The position numbers were made by a program, and so were the translations under genes. Below are positions 21,641-32,650 of a stretch of 64,000 nt of DNA, piece by piece. Under the pieces are notes generated by a model. The model saw only the letters and a list, made by a program, of their open reading frames with translations. It was not told the DNA's origin and searched no databases. Source of the stretch: Polytrichum commune (Eukaryota; Streptophyta; Polytrichopsida; Polytrichales; Polytrichaceae); the NCBI GenBank assembly GCA_950295325.1, contig OX485806.1, forward strand, positions 53,129,169-53,193,168. The letters are read 5' to 3'. Within the stretch, counting starts at the first letter, position 1. The number at the start of each line of letters is the position of its first letter.

Positions 21641-24522
21641 TTTGCAGTCCACCCAAGCATGGAGATGGAGGATGCAGGAGGAGCAGAAACGATCTGCCAA
21701 AAATAATAAGAGGCGGGCAGATGTGCCGGAGAAGGATGCTGATTTGGATGAAGACAAATCGATCAAAACAGAGGAGGAGGTGAAAATCCAGACCAGTAGG
21801 AGGGGTGGAACCTCGAGCACTGACGGAGAAAACTCCTCGACGATGGTAGGCAAAGGTGAAGCATGAGATCTTGTGGTTCTCTGAGTGACACGAGGGCGAG
21901 AGAAGTTGACGGTGTCGGGGCGGTGGGTCTCATCGTCAGCTTTAATGGGGGTGTCGGGCTTGCGTTTCTGCGAGCCGAATACCTCGGCACCCTCAAGGTG
22001 GGGACTACAAGTACAGAACTTGTCCCCGCCTTCGAAGTCAAGGAGAACCTTCTGCAGAACAGCGGGGTCACAAGTACGTTGAGCACGACGTTGAGCGCAT
22101 TGAAGCTTGAGTTCTTCTTTGCTAGGGCCATCGCCCCCAACGCCACCCTTTAGAAATTGATGGTACGCCACGACTTGGAGGAAGGCTCGAATGTAGTCAT
22201 CCACAGTGGCCACGTATAGATCGCGACCCTTGTTGCCGGACGCTTGAAGCCATTTGTTGTGAATGGATTCAGCAAGGTTGCAATTGGGCATTTGTGCAAA
22301 TTCCTCGGCAGTCATGATTTTCTCCTGCAAAATGGAATGGCATTGTAAGGAATAAACAAAGCTTGGAAAACAAAAAAAAACAAAAAGGATAAAACAAAAC
22401 AATCGCACCAATTCCATGAAGCCACCCCATTTTCGATATCGAAAGTGCTAGAAGGCCAGCCAAAGTTGAAGGTGTTTCAACCCCTCCTCGGAGGTGCAAT
22501 TAGACAAAACCCACCAGGCCTTGATGGTGAGGTACCTCGTCTCTGCCTCAAGCATAGAGGATGCGTCGCAATATTGAAGGCAGAGACGTTTGTGTTGGTC
22601 TTGCAAGTCGTGCTTGATATAGAGTTTGGTGTGTTTTTCCAAAGACTGGGTCCAATGGAAGTAGCAGGTTTCTCTCGCGCCCATCAATGGGAACCTTTGG
22701 ATCTCTAGACCCGTAGACAATCCTCACGGCATTCCAATTGGTTTGCGCACTGTCCGCCATGAATCCTTTGAAGTGAGGCTTTGGAATTCCATGCCTAGCC
22801 ATGACGTGGTTGAGGTTGTGCCAGAAAAACACTTGAGCATCCTTGCCCTCGGATTGAAAGTCGTAGCAAACGATGGTCATGATGCGCTGGAAGGTTCCAT
22901 TGTATACGTGGCAGGCCATAGTGGTCCACTTGGTGGCGCGTTTGACATGGTCGGACATGATCCAAACATGCTCAAGATCCCCGCTAGGTTGCATGCGCCT
23001 AACCAAGTCGACCCTACTACCAGGGCCGACTTCGGACATCTTGAAAACAAAAACTTTGTCTGTCTCGTCACCTTGGCCCGGGAACTAATTCCGCTGGACA
23101 TAGGCCCAAGTGCTGACACCTCTAAGCTTGGCGATGCCATCCATAACTCCTAACCTACGTAAGTATTTGAATGTGGTAACCTTGTTTCGGAGGTGGGGGG
23201 AATTCAACTCTTTGCAACGATAAAAAAACGGGCTCAAATTCTTCCAAAGAAAGAAGTTGATGAGGATCACTATCATTGCGGAGGAGGAACTCACCCACAA
23301 GGTCCTTGCTGGCTTCAAGGACGATTTAGCTATGAGTGGCTTGGGGCGTTTGCTTGACGTGCTCCTCGATGAGGGCGTCGATGCTCTTGCGGCTATCTCT
23401 GCAGTTGCCAGTCTTGACGGGATGACGATGGTTGCCCAGATTAATACAGGCACGCTGAGTGGTGTCATTGCCGTGGACATAGAAGATTTTGGCGTGACAT
23501 GGTGCAATGCATTTGGGAGGCTCCTTAGAGATCCGGCACATTAGAGTGGATCCCAAAGGCAAGGGACCACCAACGGGGAAAGGCTCCTTGGTGAATCCGT
23601 CGAAATCAATATCATTGACCGGGGAGGTCCGATGAGCATGTTGTAGGTAATCGCACTGAGGATTTTGGCACTGGAGGTGGCCAACGCAAGTGGAGGAGCG
23701 AAAAACAAGGCCCATGTCATTGGTGATATTGGTGGTCTAGGTCTTGGTCCAAACATGGCCGTCATAGCATTTGTCCATGCCGTCCATGGATTGGGCCTTC
23801 GTATGAGAGGAAGAGACACCAACTGGGGGTAGGACAAACATAAAATCACCATCAAAGCGAGGGGGGAAGAATTCACCTCTTCAATTTGCAAGGTGTCATA
23901 ATCTAGCTTCTTGAGGATGTTTTTCCTACCGGGCATGAAAGCAAGAGTACGAAAACATTGAAGAATGGAAAGGGTGGGTTTGGGAGGGGATGGGGGAAGA
24001 GGACACATGGGATCAAGGCGTACAAGAGGGGGGACCGAGGGAGGACGAAGATGGCTCGACCATAGGAGTGGAATGAATGGGCTCATCACCATCAGATGAA
24101 TCAGAAAGATGTATGACAGTATGAATACCAGGTTCAATCTTGACACGAACGGCGGGAGGGGTGTTGAAAGTGGAAGCGGATGAATAAGGAGGGGTACGGA
24201 TCTCGGTGGAAACATGTGGCCGAGATTCAGGGAGTCCGTAGACTCTGTATTTACCTGCGGCAAGTTTCCACACAGATGATTCGCTGTCGGCAAGAATGGG
24301 ATTCTCACGCATGGTCAAGGACAACAAAGAGGTAAGGGGATCATAAATCTCGCGTTCGACCCAGATTGAACCATCCTCCAAGGGGAACCTGATACTAAGG
24401 TGGAGGGAAGAGAAATGTGCAAATCCATCTGCATCTATAGGAAAGAGGATGGGCACTCCGAAGCCATTGGCACGGAGCTCCACCATCTCTGACAAAGAAG
24501 GCACATAAGACGAGGAAGCCAT
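21641..24522 (-). pseudogene. Transposase-like gene of large two-gene transposon
   Basis: The likely start is MASSSYVPSLSEM at 24522. In order, the product has: an N-terminal domain (about 24522-24010); a Cys-rich block with C-x4-C (CQNPQC, 23650) and CRISKEPPKCIAPCHAKIFY (23560); then HVWIMSDHVKRATKWTTMA, HNLNHVMARHGIPK and HFKGFMADSAQTNWNAVRIV (22750-22950). The last three resemble the spacing of Asp residues in MULE-type DDE cores. The C-terminal part is FHWTQSLEKHTKLYIK, AWWVLSNCTSEEG and AESIHNKWLQASG (22200-22690). Introns are likely near 22310-22440. Frame changes near 24000, 23330, 23050 and 22680, which are too many to be all introns, mark it as degenerate. It is divergent from the partner gene starting at 24721. 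The C-terminal end is uncertain. Confidence 0.6.
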
Positions 24523-24720
24523 AGAGATATATACGGAATAGATGAAGGATGCCAAAAAAGGAAAACGGGGAACGTCTGTCAGAAAGTGGAAAACCCTAAA
24601 CATGAATTATATATTGAGAAGAATGCAAGCTCACTCTCTTTCCAATGTGTGATTTTGATATGGTGAGGTTGTGGAAAGGAAATAGAGCGATTTGGTCTGA
24701 ATTGCAGGAGGGCTGAACAC
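24523..24720. promoter_or_regulatory. Divergent promoter region between the two transposon genes
   Basis: About 200 bp separate the likely start codons of the transposase-like gene (minus) and the partner gene (plus). AT-rich words (ATGAATTATATATTGAGAAG at 24601) could serve as TATA elements. A shared bidirectional promoter is inference from the spacing. Confidence 0.4.
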
Positions 24721-25675
24721 ATGAAAGAAATAGGCAATACACAATTTCCGACAGCGGAACCATCAAAGAAAAAGAAGAGGAGGCGATCGTCTACACATTA
24801 CACAGATAAGAAGAGGAAGACAGTGAGGATACAAAAGATACAGTCAACGAATGCGCCAATCGAGGACCGTGGGACGCCCGAGGATTTGAGCCAAAGCAAC
24901 AAGTACCTAAACCCTAAACCTTCGTGGAGGCTAGACTGTGAGATTCAGCCTTTTCTTTTATCACTGATTGTAGAAGAGTCAGACGGAAGTAAAGCACATA
25001 CAATGGCAGAAGTAGAGGAGTTGGGAAATGACAGCATCCAAGAGGACTCACGCAAAGAGACGAACTCTACAAGTGTTGTACGTATTCTTCGGGTTTTCCA
25101 TATATTCAGTTGTCTGAGCACATAATTAAAATGGTAGAACAAATTCAACTGTGAACCAACTATCTCTTAAATATTATGGTTTGTCATCATTGTTATAAAC
25201 ATTGTTATCACTTAAATATAGGAGGATGGGGGGAGTGGAGAGAGTGGAAATAACTACGAAGAAGAAGACAACGTGGAGGTAGCACAACAAACTGAGAAGG
25301 CGTTAGAAGAGCTAGGACCACTGTCGGGACAGCCAACGATTCAAAGAAGAGAAATAATGAAGGCGTCCATAAGGAAAGCGGTAGAGGAAGATCTAAAATC
25401 AAATTTGTTGGGAGGCCGCGAAAGAGCTGAAGGAGGAGGCCCAGGGACTGAAACCCTAAATGTGGATATTGTGACCCTTGCTTCAAGATTTCTGCGAAGC
25501 AAGGCGGGCAGGACACAAAAGACATCGAGGCGAGGGCGTGGCCGCGAGAGAGGAAAGGCGCAGGTAAACCTCGGTGACTCGAGGAGCACTCCAATAACGC
25601 CGTCAGAGGACAGGAAGCTCGGAAGATAGTGACACGGATATTGGGGCTTTTGTGGATGGCATATTCCAAATTATG

Positions 25676-27377
25676 GTAAGGTGTCGGGCTCTCGGCCATG
25701 CTATGTTGGTTTAGAAATGTGCATAATGAGAGGTTGGGGGAAGGAGGCCTCGGATCCGAGGCCTCCATTTGGCCGAGGGTTATTGTTTTTGTAAAGGTAA
25801 ATGACAAGTCTATATGACTATGGCTATCGGCCTTGGTATGTTTAGGGTAAGTGAATCAGGTGAGGTAAAGGAAGAGGCCTCGGATCCGAGGCCTCATGTT
25901 GGCTGACGATTTTGCTTTATAAAACTACCTGTTGGCCGAGGATTTTGCTTTGTATTAACTTGATTTCTCAAACTACATGGAATGTCAACTTGAGTTGCTC
26001 TCAGCCTTGTCTTGTTTTGGGTTTAGGAACATGTGAGAGGTAGGGTTTTGAGTTGAGGAGAGGGTTTTTGATTTCTCAAACTACATGGAATGTTCTCTTG
26101 GGTTGCTCTCGGCCTTGTCTTGATATGTCAAATTAGTATGTGAGAGGTAGGGTTTTGAGTTGAGGAGAGGGTTTTTGATTTCTCAAACTACATGGAATGT
26201 TCATTTGGGTTGCTCTCGGCCTTGTCTTGATATGTCAAGTTAGTATGTGAGAGGTAGGGTTTTGAGTGAGGAGAGGTTCTTGCTTTCTCAATCTACATGG
26301 AATGTCCACTTGACTTGCTCTTGGCCTTGTCTTATTTTGGGTTTAGGAACATGTGAGAGGTAGGGTTTTGAGTTGAAGAGAGGGTTTTTGATTTCTCAAA
26401 CTAAATGGAATTTCCACTTGAGTTGCTCTTGGCCTTGTCTTGATATGTCAAGTGAGTATGTGAGAGGTAGGGTTTTGAGTGAGGAGAGGTTCTTGCTTTC
26501 TCAAACTACATGGAATATCCACCTGAGTTGCTCTCGGCCTTGTCTTGTTCTGGGTTTAGGAACATGTGAGAGGTAGGGTTTGGGGTTGAGGAGAGGTTCT
26601 TGCTTTCTCAAACTACATTTAATGTACTTTTGACTTGCTCTCGGCCTTGTCATGTTATGTGTACATGCGTTCGTACTTGACATTGCTTTCGGCCATTTCT
26701 TGTTTTGTTAAGTGCATAAATAGGAGCTAGGGGAAGAGGCCTTTTTTGTGTAGGTTTGTGATGTGTAAAATAGTTTGCTCTCGGCCATTTTTTGTTTTGC
26801 TAAGTGCATATGTAGGAGCTATGGAAAGAGGCCTCGGATCCAAGGCCTCTTTTGTATGTAGGTTTGTGCTTGAAAAATCAAAATGTTATGTGCACATTAG
26901 TTTGCTCTGGGCCTTGTCTTGTTTTGCTAAGTGCATATGTAGGAGCTAGAAGAAGAGGCCTTGGATCCAAGGCCTCTTTTGTGTGTAGGTTTGTGCTTGA
27001 ATAATCAAAATGTTATGTGTACATTAGTTTGCTTTCGGCCATTTCTTGTTTTGCTAAGTGCATATGTAAGAGGTATGGAAAGAGGCCTTGGATCCGAGGC
27101 CTCTTTTGGGTGTAGGTTTGTGCTTGAAAAATCAAAATGTTATGTGCACATTAGTTTGCTTTGGGCCTTGTCTTGTTTTGCTAAGTGCATATGTAGGAGC
27201 TAGAAGAAGAGTCCTCGGATCCAAAGCCTCTTTTGTGTGTAGGTTTATGCTTGAATAATCAAAATGTTATGTGTACATTAGTTTGCTCTCGGCCATTTCT
27301 TGTTTTGCTAAGTGCATATGTAGGAGCTAGGGGAAGAGGCCTCGGATCCGAGGCCTCTTTTTTGTGTGTAGGTTTGT
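25676..27377. repeat. Tandem palindrome-bearing repeats in the large intron, left block
   Basis: A first series (about 25960-26650) has roughly 104-bp units built from TTTCTCAAACTACATGGAATG, CTCGGCCTTGTCTTG and GAGAGGTAGGGTTTTGAG. A second (about 26690-27377) has roughly 127-bp units with TAAGTGCATATGTAGGAGCT followed by a 22-bp palindrome built from GAGGCCTCGGATCC and its mirror. Palindromes lie near 25743, 25871, 26830, 26956, 27082, 27209 and 27337. Some are perfect; others differ by one or two C/T changes. The block is split from 32269-32650 by element D2. Confidence 0.85.
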
Positions 27378-27888
27378 TGTGGGAGCCCAAAAATTCACGG
27401 AAGTCCGGATTGGCTTCCGAACCGGATTAATACCTGGATAATACCCTGAGATTGTTATTAAAGTAGGGTTTCCTAGGGTAGGTTAGTTGTTTTAGGAAAT
27501 AAGGTTCTAGGCATCCGCCTTACGCATTAAAATGGTTAAAATGGATATTTTGGCCGGACCGGATATTAACCGGGTAAGAGAGTTTAGGAACGGTCTGGTC
27601 CGGAGCGTCTGGACCAGGAGATAGTTACAACGGACTCCGAACGGTTGCGGGGGAATGGTTACGGAACCATACCCGTTAGAAAAGAGAGAGAAAGAGGAAG
27701 AGAGTTCTTAAGGGAATTTTTCCTCTTCTCCAAGCCATTTGCGCGAACGGCATTGTTGAGAGAACAAGTGGTGAGTTGTTTTTTCGAGTCACCAGCAGTT
27801 GGTTTGTTGGGATTCCGTAGTGATTAGCGGGTAGAATTTCGGAGGAGAGAATCTGGGTATTGTTGAAGGTTTGAGGTCGCAAAGCAAA

Positions 27889-30800
27889 ATGCCGGAAGCG
27901 CGAGAGGTAGATGAGATGAAACAGGTCCCGATTCCAGTGAAACCCGTATCGTCTGCCATCCCAAAGAAAGAATCTGAGTTGAAGGAGCTCATAGAGGATC
28001 TTAGCTGGATGGGTTGCGAGGGACTACTCGCCAAACCCTAGAATCTCCGGGTGGAGGCCACATTGCGCGAATTTCTATTCGAGAGAGGCAATCAGTGGTT
28101 TAGGACGATTAAGCAGGATCCGGAAAAATGGAGGGCATAGGTATGGGCTGGGGTTTACGGATTTCCGCGAGGGAAGGACGAGGGCTGGGCTAGCCGCCGG
28201 GATAATTTTTATGGAGGAAAATTCCGAACGGATCATGATCCGAAAGACGGATTCCATCCCGGGAATTGCCGTTACCCTAGAGAGCGGAGGGTAATAGAAT
28301 TCATCCTCCCCATCCTTAGTCTGGAAAAGCCCAAGTGGCTTAGCATTACCATGGCCAACACCCTGTTCGGAGCGATGTTTGGAGTCCGGCCCATCAATTG
28401 GGGAAGGTTAATTCAGGAGTATGTGGAGAAATATCTCCCCCACATTGGTCGGAAACCCTCTTACCTCTCTCCCTACATCCTCCATCTCTACCACACCACG
28501 GCTGCATCAATGAAGCGGAAGAAGATATGCTGACGATAGTGGAAGATGAGGTGGTGTACAAGCTCGGTCCGGAAGTCGAGATTGCGGAAACCAGAACTGG
28601 AGACTCTAGTGACACCGCGGTTCCGGAACCACCTCCCGCTCCGTCCCCTCCGAAAGTTTGGAAACTAGCCTCACCACCACCACGACAAGAAGCCGGAACC
28701 AACCGAGAAGTTCCATGGAGGAACATCGACCTATCGACGTTTGAATTTCCGGATGCCCCCTTTAAGCACGTCTGGGAGGAGTTGACGGAACTCCATAACC
28801 AATATTTCCGGATGGAACATATCACTCGTGGGGTGAACCGGGCCTTAGACAAATGTGGACCCGGAAATATCCTCCGGGAGTTGGCCAAGCGGACGGACCG
28901 GAAGCAGGTAGAGACCCTGGAAACGGAGAAGGCGCAGCTCGCCGCGCAGGTGGCCGCTATGACGCAGGAGCTCACCCAGAAGAGCGAAGAGATCCGGAAG
29001 TACCAGGCAGAACAAGCTGTAATCCTAAGCCGGGTCTGGGAATTAGTGGGCCATCCGGGAGAAGTCGTCAACAAGACGCACCTCTATGACCAATTGATGG
29101 AGTCAGCGGATCCATCTTCCGCCCGACAAACGCTCCAGATCCTGGTGAAGTATTCCCGCTCGATGAAGGATCTGCTCAAGGAGATCTAGAAGTTTTTGCC
29201 TCCGAGTGGTACCCCCAGACGGATGCTCTATCCCGATCCACCCGGATCTCCAACGAGCACGCTGTATGAGGTTATAGGGGAGGTTGAGCTAGTACCGGCC
29301 TTTCAAGCGGATGCGGGGCCCAATCAGCCAACATGAACTTCAAAGCCACTCGAATCCGGAAGATTTCCGGATTGGGAGAAGATTCCTGTCCCTGAACAGA
29401 CCCGCTCATCCCAGGTTCGACGGAAGAGCACAGAGCGGTCAGCCAGATCTGGACGTGGGAAATCACCGAATCCGGATCGGGGCAGGGCATCAGAGCGGTC
29501 CAGAACAATGTCGCAACCCTTGCTAGCCCCCTTGACAATCTTGCCAATTTTCAATTCTAGCAAAGGTTACGAGCGCTAACCATTCGCATTCCGCCATGCC
29601 AATGGTTAGCTCCTCCTACCCCGGACCTTATAGTTCATAGGAGGGGAACCAACCCTCTTACTTTGCTTTCGGGACTCACCCCTTTTATCGGTAACCCATT
29701 TCTTCAATGTGGACTTCCCATCCATGGAAGTCTAATCCCATGTTGAACATCGCGTTGCCGAACCATACTAGGCAACTATGGCCTCACATTGGGCCAATGC
29801 CCATGGAGGCCGTGCCGTTCGGCCTCGGGTGGGTGAGGCCACACCACCTCACCCATATAAGCCTCTAGGACTCTACGCGGGGCCCCTACCCCACCGTCAA
29901 GAGACCTTTTGTCTCTCTACCAAGAGTTGGGGCCAAGTAGACATTTTCCCTTAGTTGCTGGGCCTAGAAGCCCCCAACAGCTTCAGACCATCATAACTTC
30001 CTTGTATGATGTCTGATGCTAAAAAATGACCACTTGATCTTCATCTACGCTTCACGTAGGTGCCGATGGATTCCTCAATTGCCCTATTCCGGCAAGTATT
30101 GATGACGTTATGCCTCTTTGAACCTTGGCAGTCCCGGGAATCACTCCCAGGCACTGCTGTACCATGGCGCTGTCCCGGGACAGCGCCCCACTCAAATGGC
30201 CATAATTCCTAGCTCACACCTCCGATTGAGGTGTTCTTGAGCATTCTAAAATCACCACGCCATGAGCTACGCATAGCTTTTGGCCTCACCCTTGTGCCTC
30301 CTAGTCTTCGTGGGTGGGAGGCATTCCCAACGCCTGGGGCCCTCACCCACACTAGGATCACTTGGGCCCTCTCACCAACGGCGCCACAAGTCCCGGGTGT
30401 CACTCCGGGGTCCCCTTGTGCGCATGGTGTTTCGGGCAGTCCTCATGGAGAGGTGCGCGACACCGGAGAGGGCCAGAACTCCGAAAGGATGAGGACACCG
30501 GATCAGACGAAGACTCCGGATCAGGGTAAGGCGCCGATGTCGCAGGCCTCGCCAGCTCCTGCTCCAGATTGTATGATATTGGAGCAGTGGGTGCCCCCAC
30601 CCTCACACGCGATGTCAGCTAAGGATCCTCAGGCGACTTCAGTTTCTTGTGGCCGAAATAAGGAGCGGACCACCGAGAGTGACCCTTCACCCATCTAGAG
30701 GTCCTGGAAGGAGAAGAAGGCTTCCGGAACAGCGCGGTCCGGATCGGGTGACGGACCAGGAGAGGATCCGTCCGCAGCCGGCGACTCTGAGGAAGAAATC

Positions 30801-30929
30801 TCCCCCTCCCCAAACATGAAGAGGGTATTTACGAGGCTGCAGGAGCGTCAACTTTTGACCCCCGGAGGAGGCTCCTCCGCCATCAATGGGCCCGCGAGTC
30901 AGATTAAGGACGGGACGACTTCGAATTAG
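27889..30929 (+). pseudogene. Family D coiled-coil protein, broken copy in D2
   Basis: The start MPEAREVDEMKQVPIP equals that of D1. Then come SELKELIEDLSWMGCEGLLA, a tag stop where D1 has Trp (28039), and another tag at 28138. Next are WLSITMANTLFGAMFGVRP, the long frame 28510-29189 with the coiled coil (LETEKAQLAAQVAAMTQELT...) and KTHLYDQLMESADPSSARQT. A stop at 29187 and LTR A5 (29509-30462) follow. The tail ends SPSPNMKRVFTRLQERQLLT...SQIKDGTTSN at 30929. In D1 the comparable tail is EEVTPSPSMRKIFTQLQE. The protein is not an enzyme I know. A coiled coil and charged tail suggest self-assembly. Confidence 0.6.
29509..30462 (-). mobile_element. Family A LTR, copy A5, inside D2 coding region
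   Basis: It has full ends (TGTCGC...GCGACA, 954 bp), but the flanks aacaa and ccgga do not match. The missing target duplication suggests a small deletion at one flank or inter-element recombination. It is nested in D2, so younger than D2. Confidence 0.85.
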
Positions 30930-31112
30930 AATTAGGCAGGCAGGGTTTAGGACACTTTTGAGTTTTTGGCAAAACTGTAAATTCAAGTTTTTGTCAGCGC
31001 GAAAAGCGGATCGAGATCTGGAAATTCCGCAAAGGGCGAGTTTTCGGATTTCTCGCTGCTAGGGTTTTCTGGGCCGCCAACTGGGCCGCCATTCATAGTT
31101 AGGGATTACAGT

Positions 31113-31192
31113 CTCTATTTAAGGCTGAATAATGAGCAGGAGAAGGGTTCTCTTCTCCGTTGTTGTATTTTGTCGCTCCCCACGCAATAAAA
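31113..31192 (+). promoter_or_regulatory. Family D TATA-like box and AATAAA signal
   Basis: CTCTATTTAAGGCTGAATAA is followed about 75 bp later by CAATAAAACTC. The same pair is seen in D3 (minus; CTCTACTTAAGGCTGAATAA near 62834) and in D1 (minus; ACTATTTAGG and AATAAACC). Such a pair, a short distance apart, is what a U3-R boundary looks like in an LTR. The alternative reading is a simple 3' end of the coding transcript. Confidence 0.5.
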
Positions 31193-31299
31193 CTCTAGTT
31201 ATCAATCTATTCTGATTTGTTTGGTGCACGGATTGTTAGGAGAATGTTGCAGCTCTAGAGGTAATGAATGAGCAGGAAGTACGGATAGGACAAAGGAGA

Positions 31300-31810
31300 G
31301 GAAACCCGGATCGGATCCGACTACAGTACTATGGATCCTTTCTGAGTGTACTGGGAAGGAAACCTCATTATTCCGGATGCTTGGGTAACGTCCATGTGAG
31401 ATAGCCGTCGTTAGGACTGGGTAAGATCAGGGAGGTGTCAGACTTACGCCATCCGACCTTCTAAAGAGGTCTCACAACCCTTAGACGGGCAATCCGGAAA
31501 GTGGTACGGATCGCCTAGTTATCATAGATTTAGTAGAGCCTAAGTTCATTGTAGCCGGATCAGTTTGTCGAAAGGAGGAGAGAAACCGGAACGGTTAGGG
31601 TTCTGATCCAGAGGTCATTTCCGGCGTGTAGTGGGAAGGAAACCTCATTATTCCGGATGCATGGGTAACGTCCATGTGAGATAACCGTCATTAGGACTGG
31701 GTAAGATCAGGGAGGTACCGAACTTACGCCATCCGACCTTCTGAAGAGGTCTCACAGCCCTTGGACGGGGCAATCCGGAAAGTGGCACGGATCGCACAGT
31801 TATCCCGGAT
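31300..31810 (+). repeat. Two direct repeats of about 260 bp near the D2 end
   Basis: GGGAAGGAAACCTCATTATT, then GGGTAACGTCCATGTGAGAT, then GACTTACGCCATCCGACCTTC and GTCTCACA..., occurs twice in tandem. D3 also carries two copies (about 62030-62350 and 62400-62620), whereas D1 carries only one clear copy (about 2570-2760). Copy number therefore varies between elements. Confidence 0.8.
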
Positions 31811-32268
31811 TAACAGATCTCCGAACGAATCTTGACCTTTCTGTCGTTGTAGTTCCGGGGAACCATCCAGATTCTTTGTGTGACCTGCCAGGAAAGATTA
31901 AGCCGATCCGGACTGGTTGTGAGAGAAATCCGGATTCTAACCATATAGGGACGTCTCCACCGGATGAACCAAATCATCATTGGAGGTAGGACATAGATAG
32001 GTAGGTATTGAGGAAAGAGGCACATAGGAGTAAGACGTAATTATAGAGGTTCAATCCGGAAGGCAAGTCCCGGAACAAGGACTTCCAAAGGACCATCCGG
32101 ATCCGGAAAGCCGATCTGGCCGGTGGTCAATTTTCAAACAGGAAAATAGGGTCCTTGGCATCCTACACTTCCCAGTATCCCTGGACGATACTTGGATCAT
32201 CCGGACTGACTGGGTTAGGCATTGAAAAACGCCTATCCGGAAACTTTTGGTGTTCGTGTACTCCCACA

Positions 32269-32650
32269 TTTTTGCTTGAAAAATCAAGATGTGATGTGTA
32301 CATTAGTTTGCTCTCGGCCTTGTCTTGTTTTACTAAGTGCATATGTAGGAGCTAGGATAGGAGGCCTCCTTTTAGTGTATGTTCTTGGTTTGGAAATTTA
32401 CATGGAATGGTTGGCTACTTGACTTTGCTTTCGGCCTTGTCTTCTTTTGTTTAGTGCATACGTAGGAGTTAGGGGAGGAGGCCTCGGATCTGAGGCCTCT
32501 TTGTGTGAAAGTTCTTGCTTTGGAAATCTACATATTAGGTATACATGAGTTTGCTACTTGACTTTACTCTCAGCAATGTCTTGTTTTGCTAAGTGCTTAT
32601 GTTTGAGCTAATAGAAGAGGCCTCGGATCTGAGGCCTCTTCTTTAAGAGC
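32269..32650. repeat. Palindrome-bearing intron repeats, right block
   Basis: Continuation of the 127-bp-type units after D2, with GAGGCCTCGGATCTGAGGCCTC-like palindromes near 32478 and 32617. Both carry the same GGATCT variant, so the right-hand copies form their own subfamily. Confidence 0.8.

Larger units (their letters stand above)
27378..32268 (+). mobile_element. Family D element, copy D2
   Basis: It starts TGTGGGAGCC and ends GTACTCCCACA. The flanks are tttgt (27373-27377) and ttttt (32269-32273), a 5-bp duplication with one mismatch. The neighbouring repeat units show the unbroken target (TAGGTTTGTGCTTGAAAAATC). Length is 4891 bp, or 3.94 kb without the nested A5 LTR. Order: leader (27378-27888), coiled-coil coding region (27889-30929), promoter-like CTCTATTTAAGG (31113) and AATAAA (about 31186), then about 1.1 kb containing two direct repeats of about 260 bp (about 31300-31560 and 31560-31810). 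There is no second long terminal repeat inside. Confidence 0.85.

Noticed and set aside
21627..21866. Lys/Glu-rich plus-strand frame (EEQKRSAKNNKRRADVPEKD)
   Set aside because: Composition looks protein-like, but it lies opposite the 3' part of the transposase-like gene and has no partner exons. It is kept only as a doubt about which strand codes there.
26746..27430. Repeated short frames with VCLNNQNVMCTLVC-like segments
   Set aside because: They are translations of the 127-bp intron repeats, including the palindrome; no independent coding sign.
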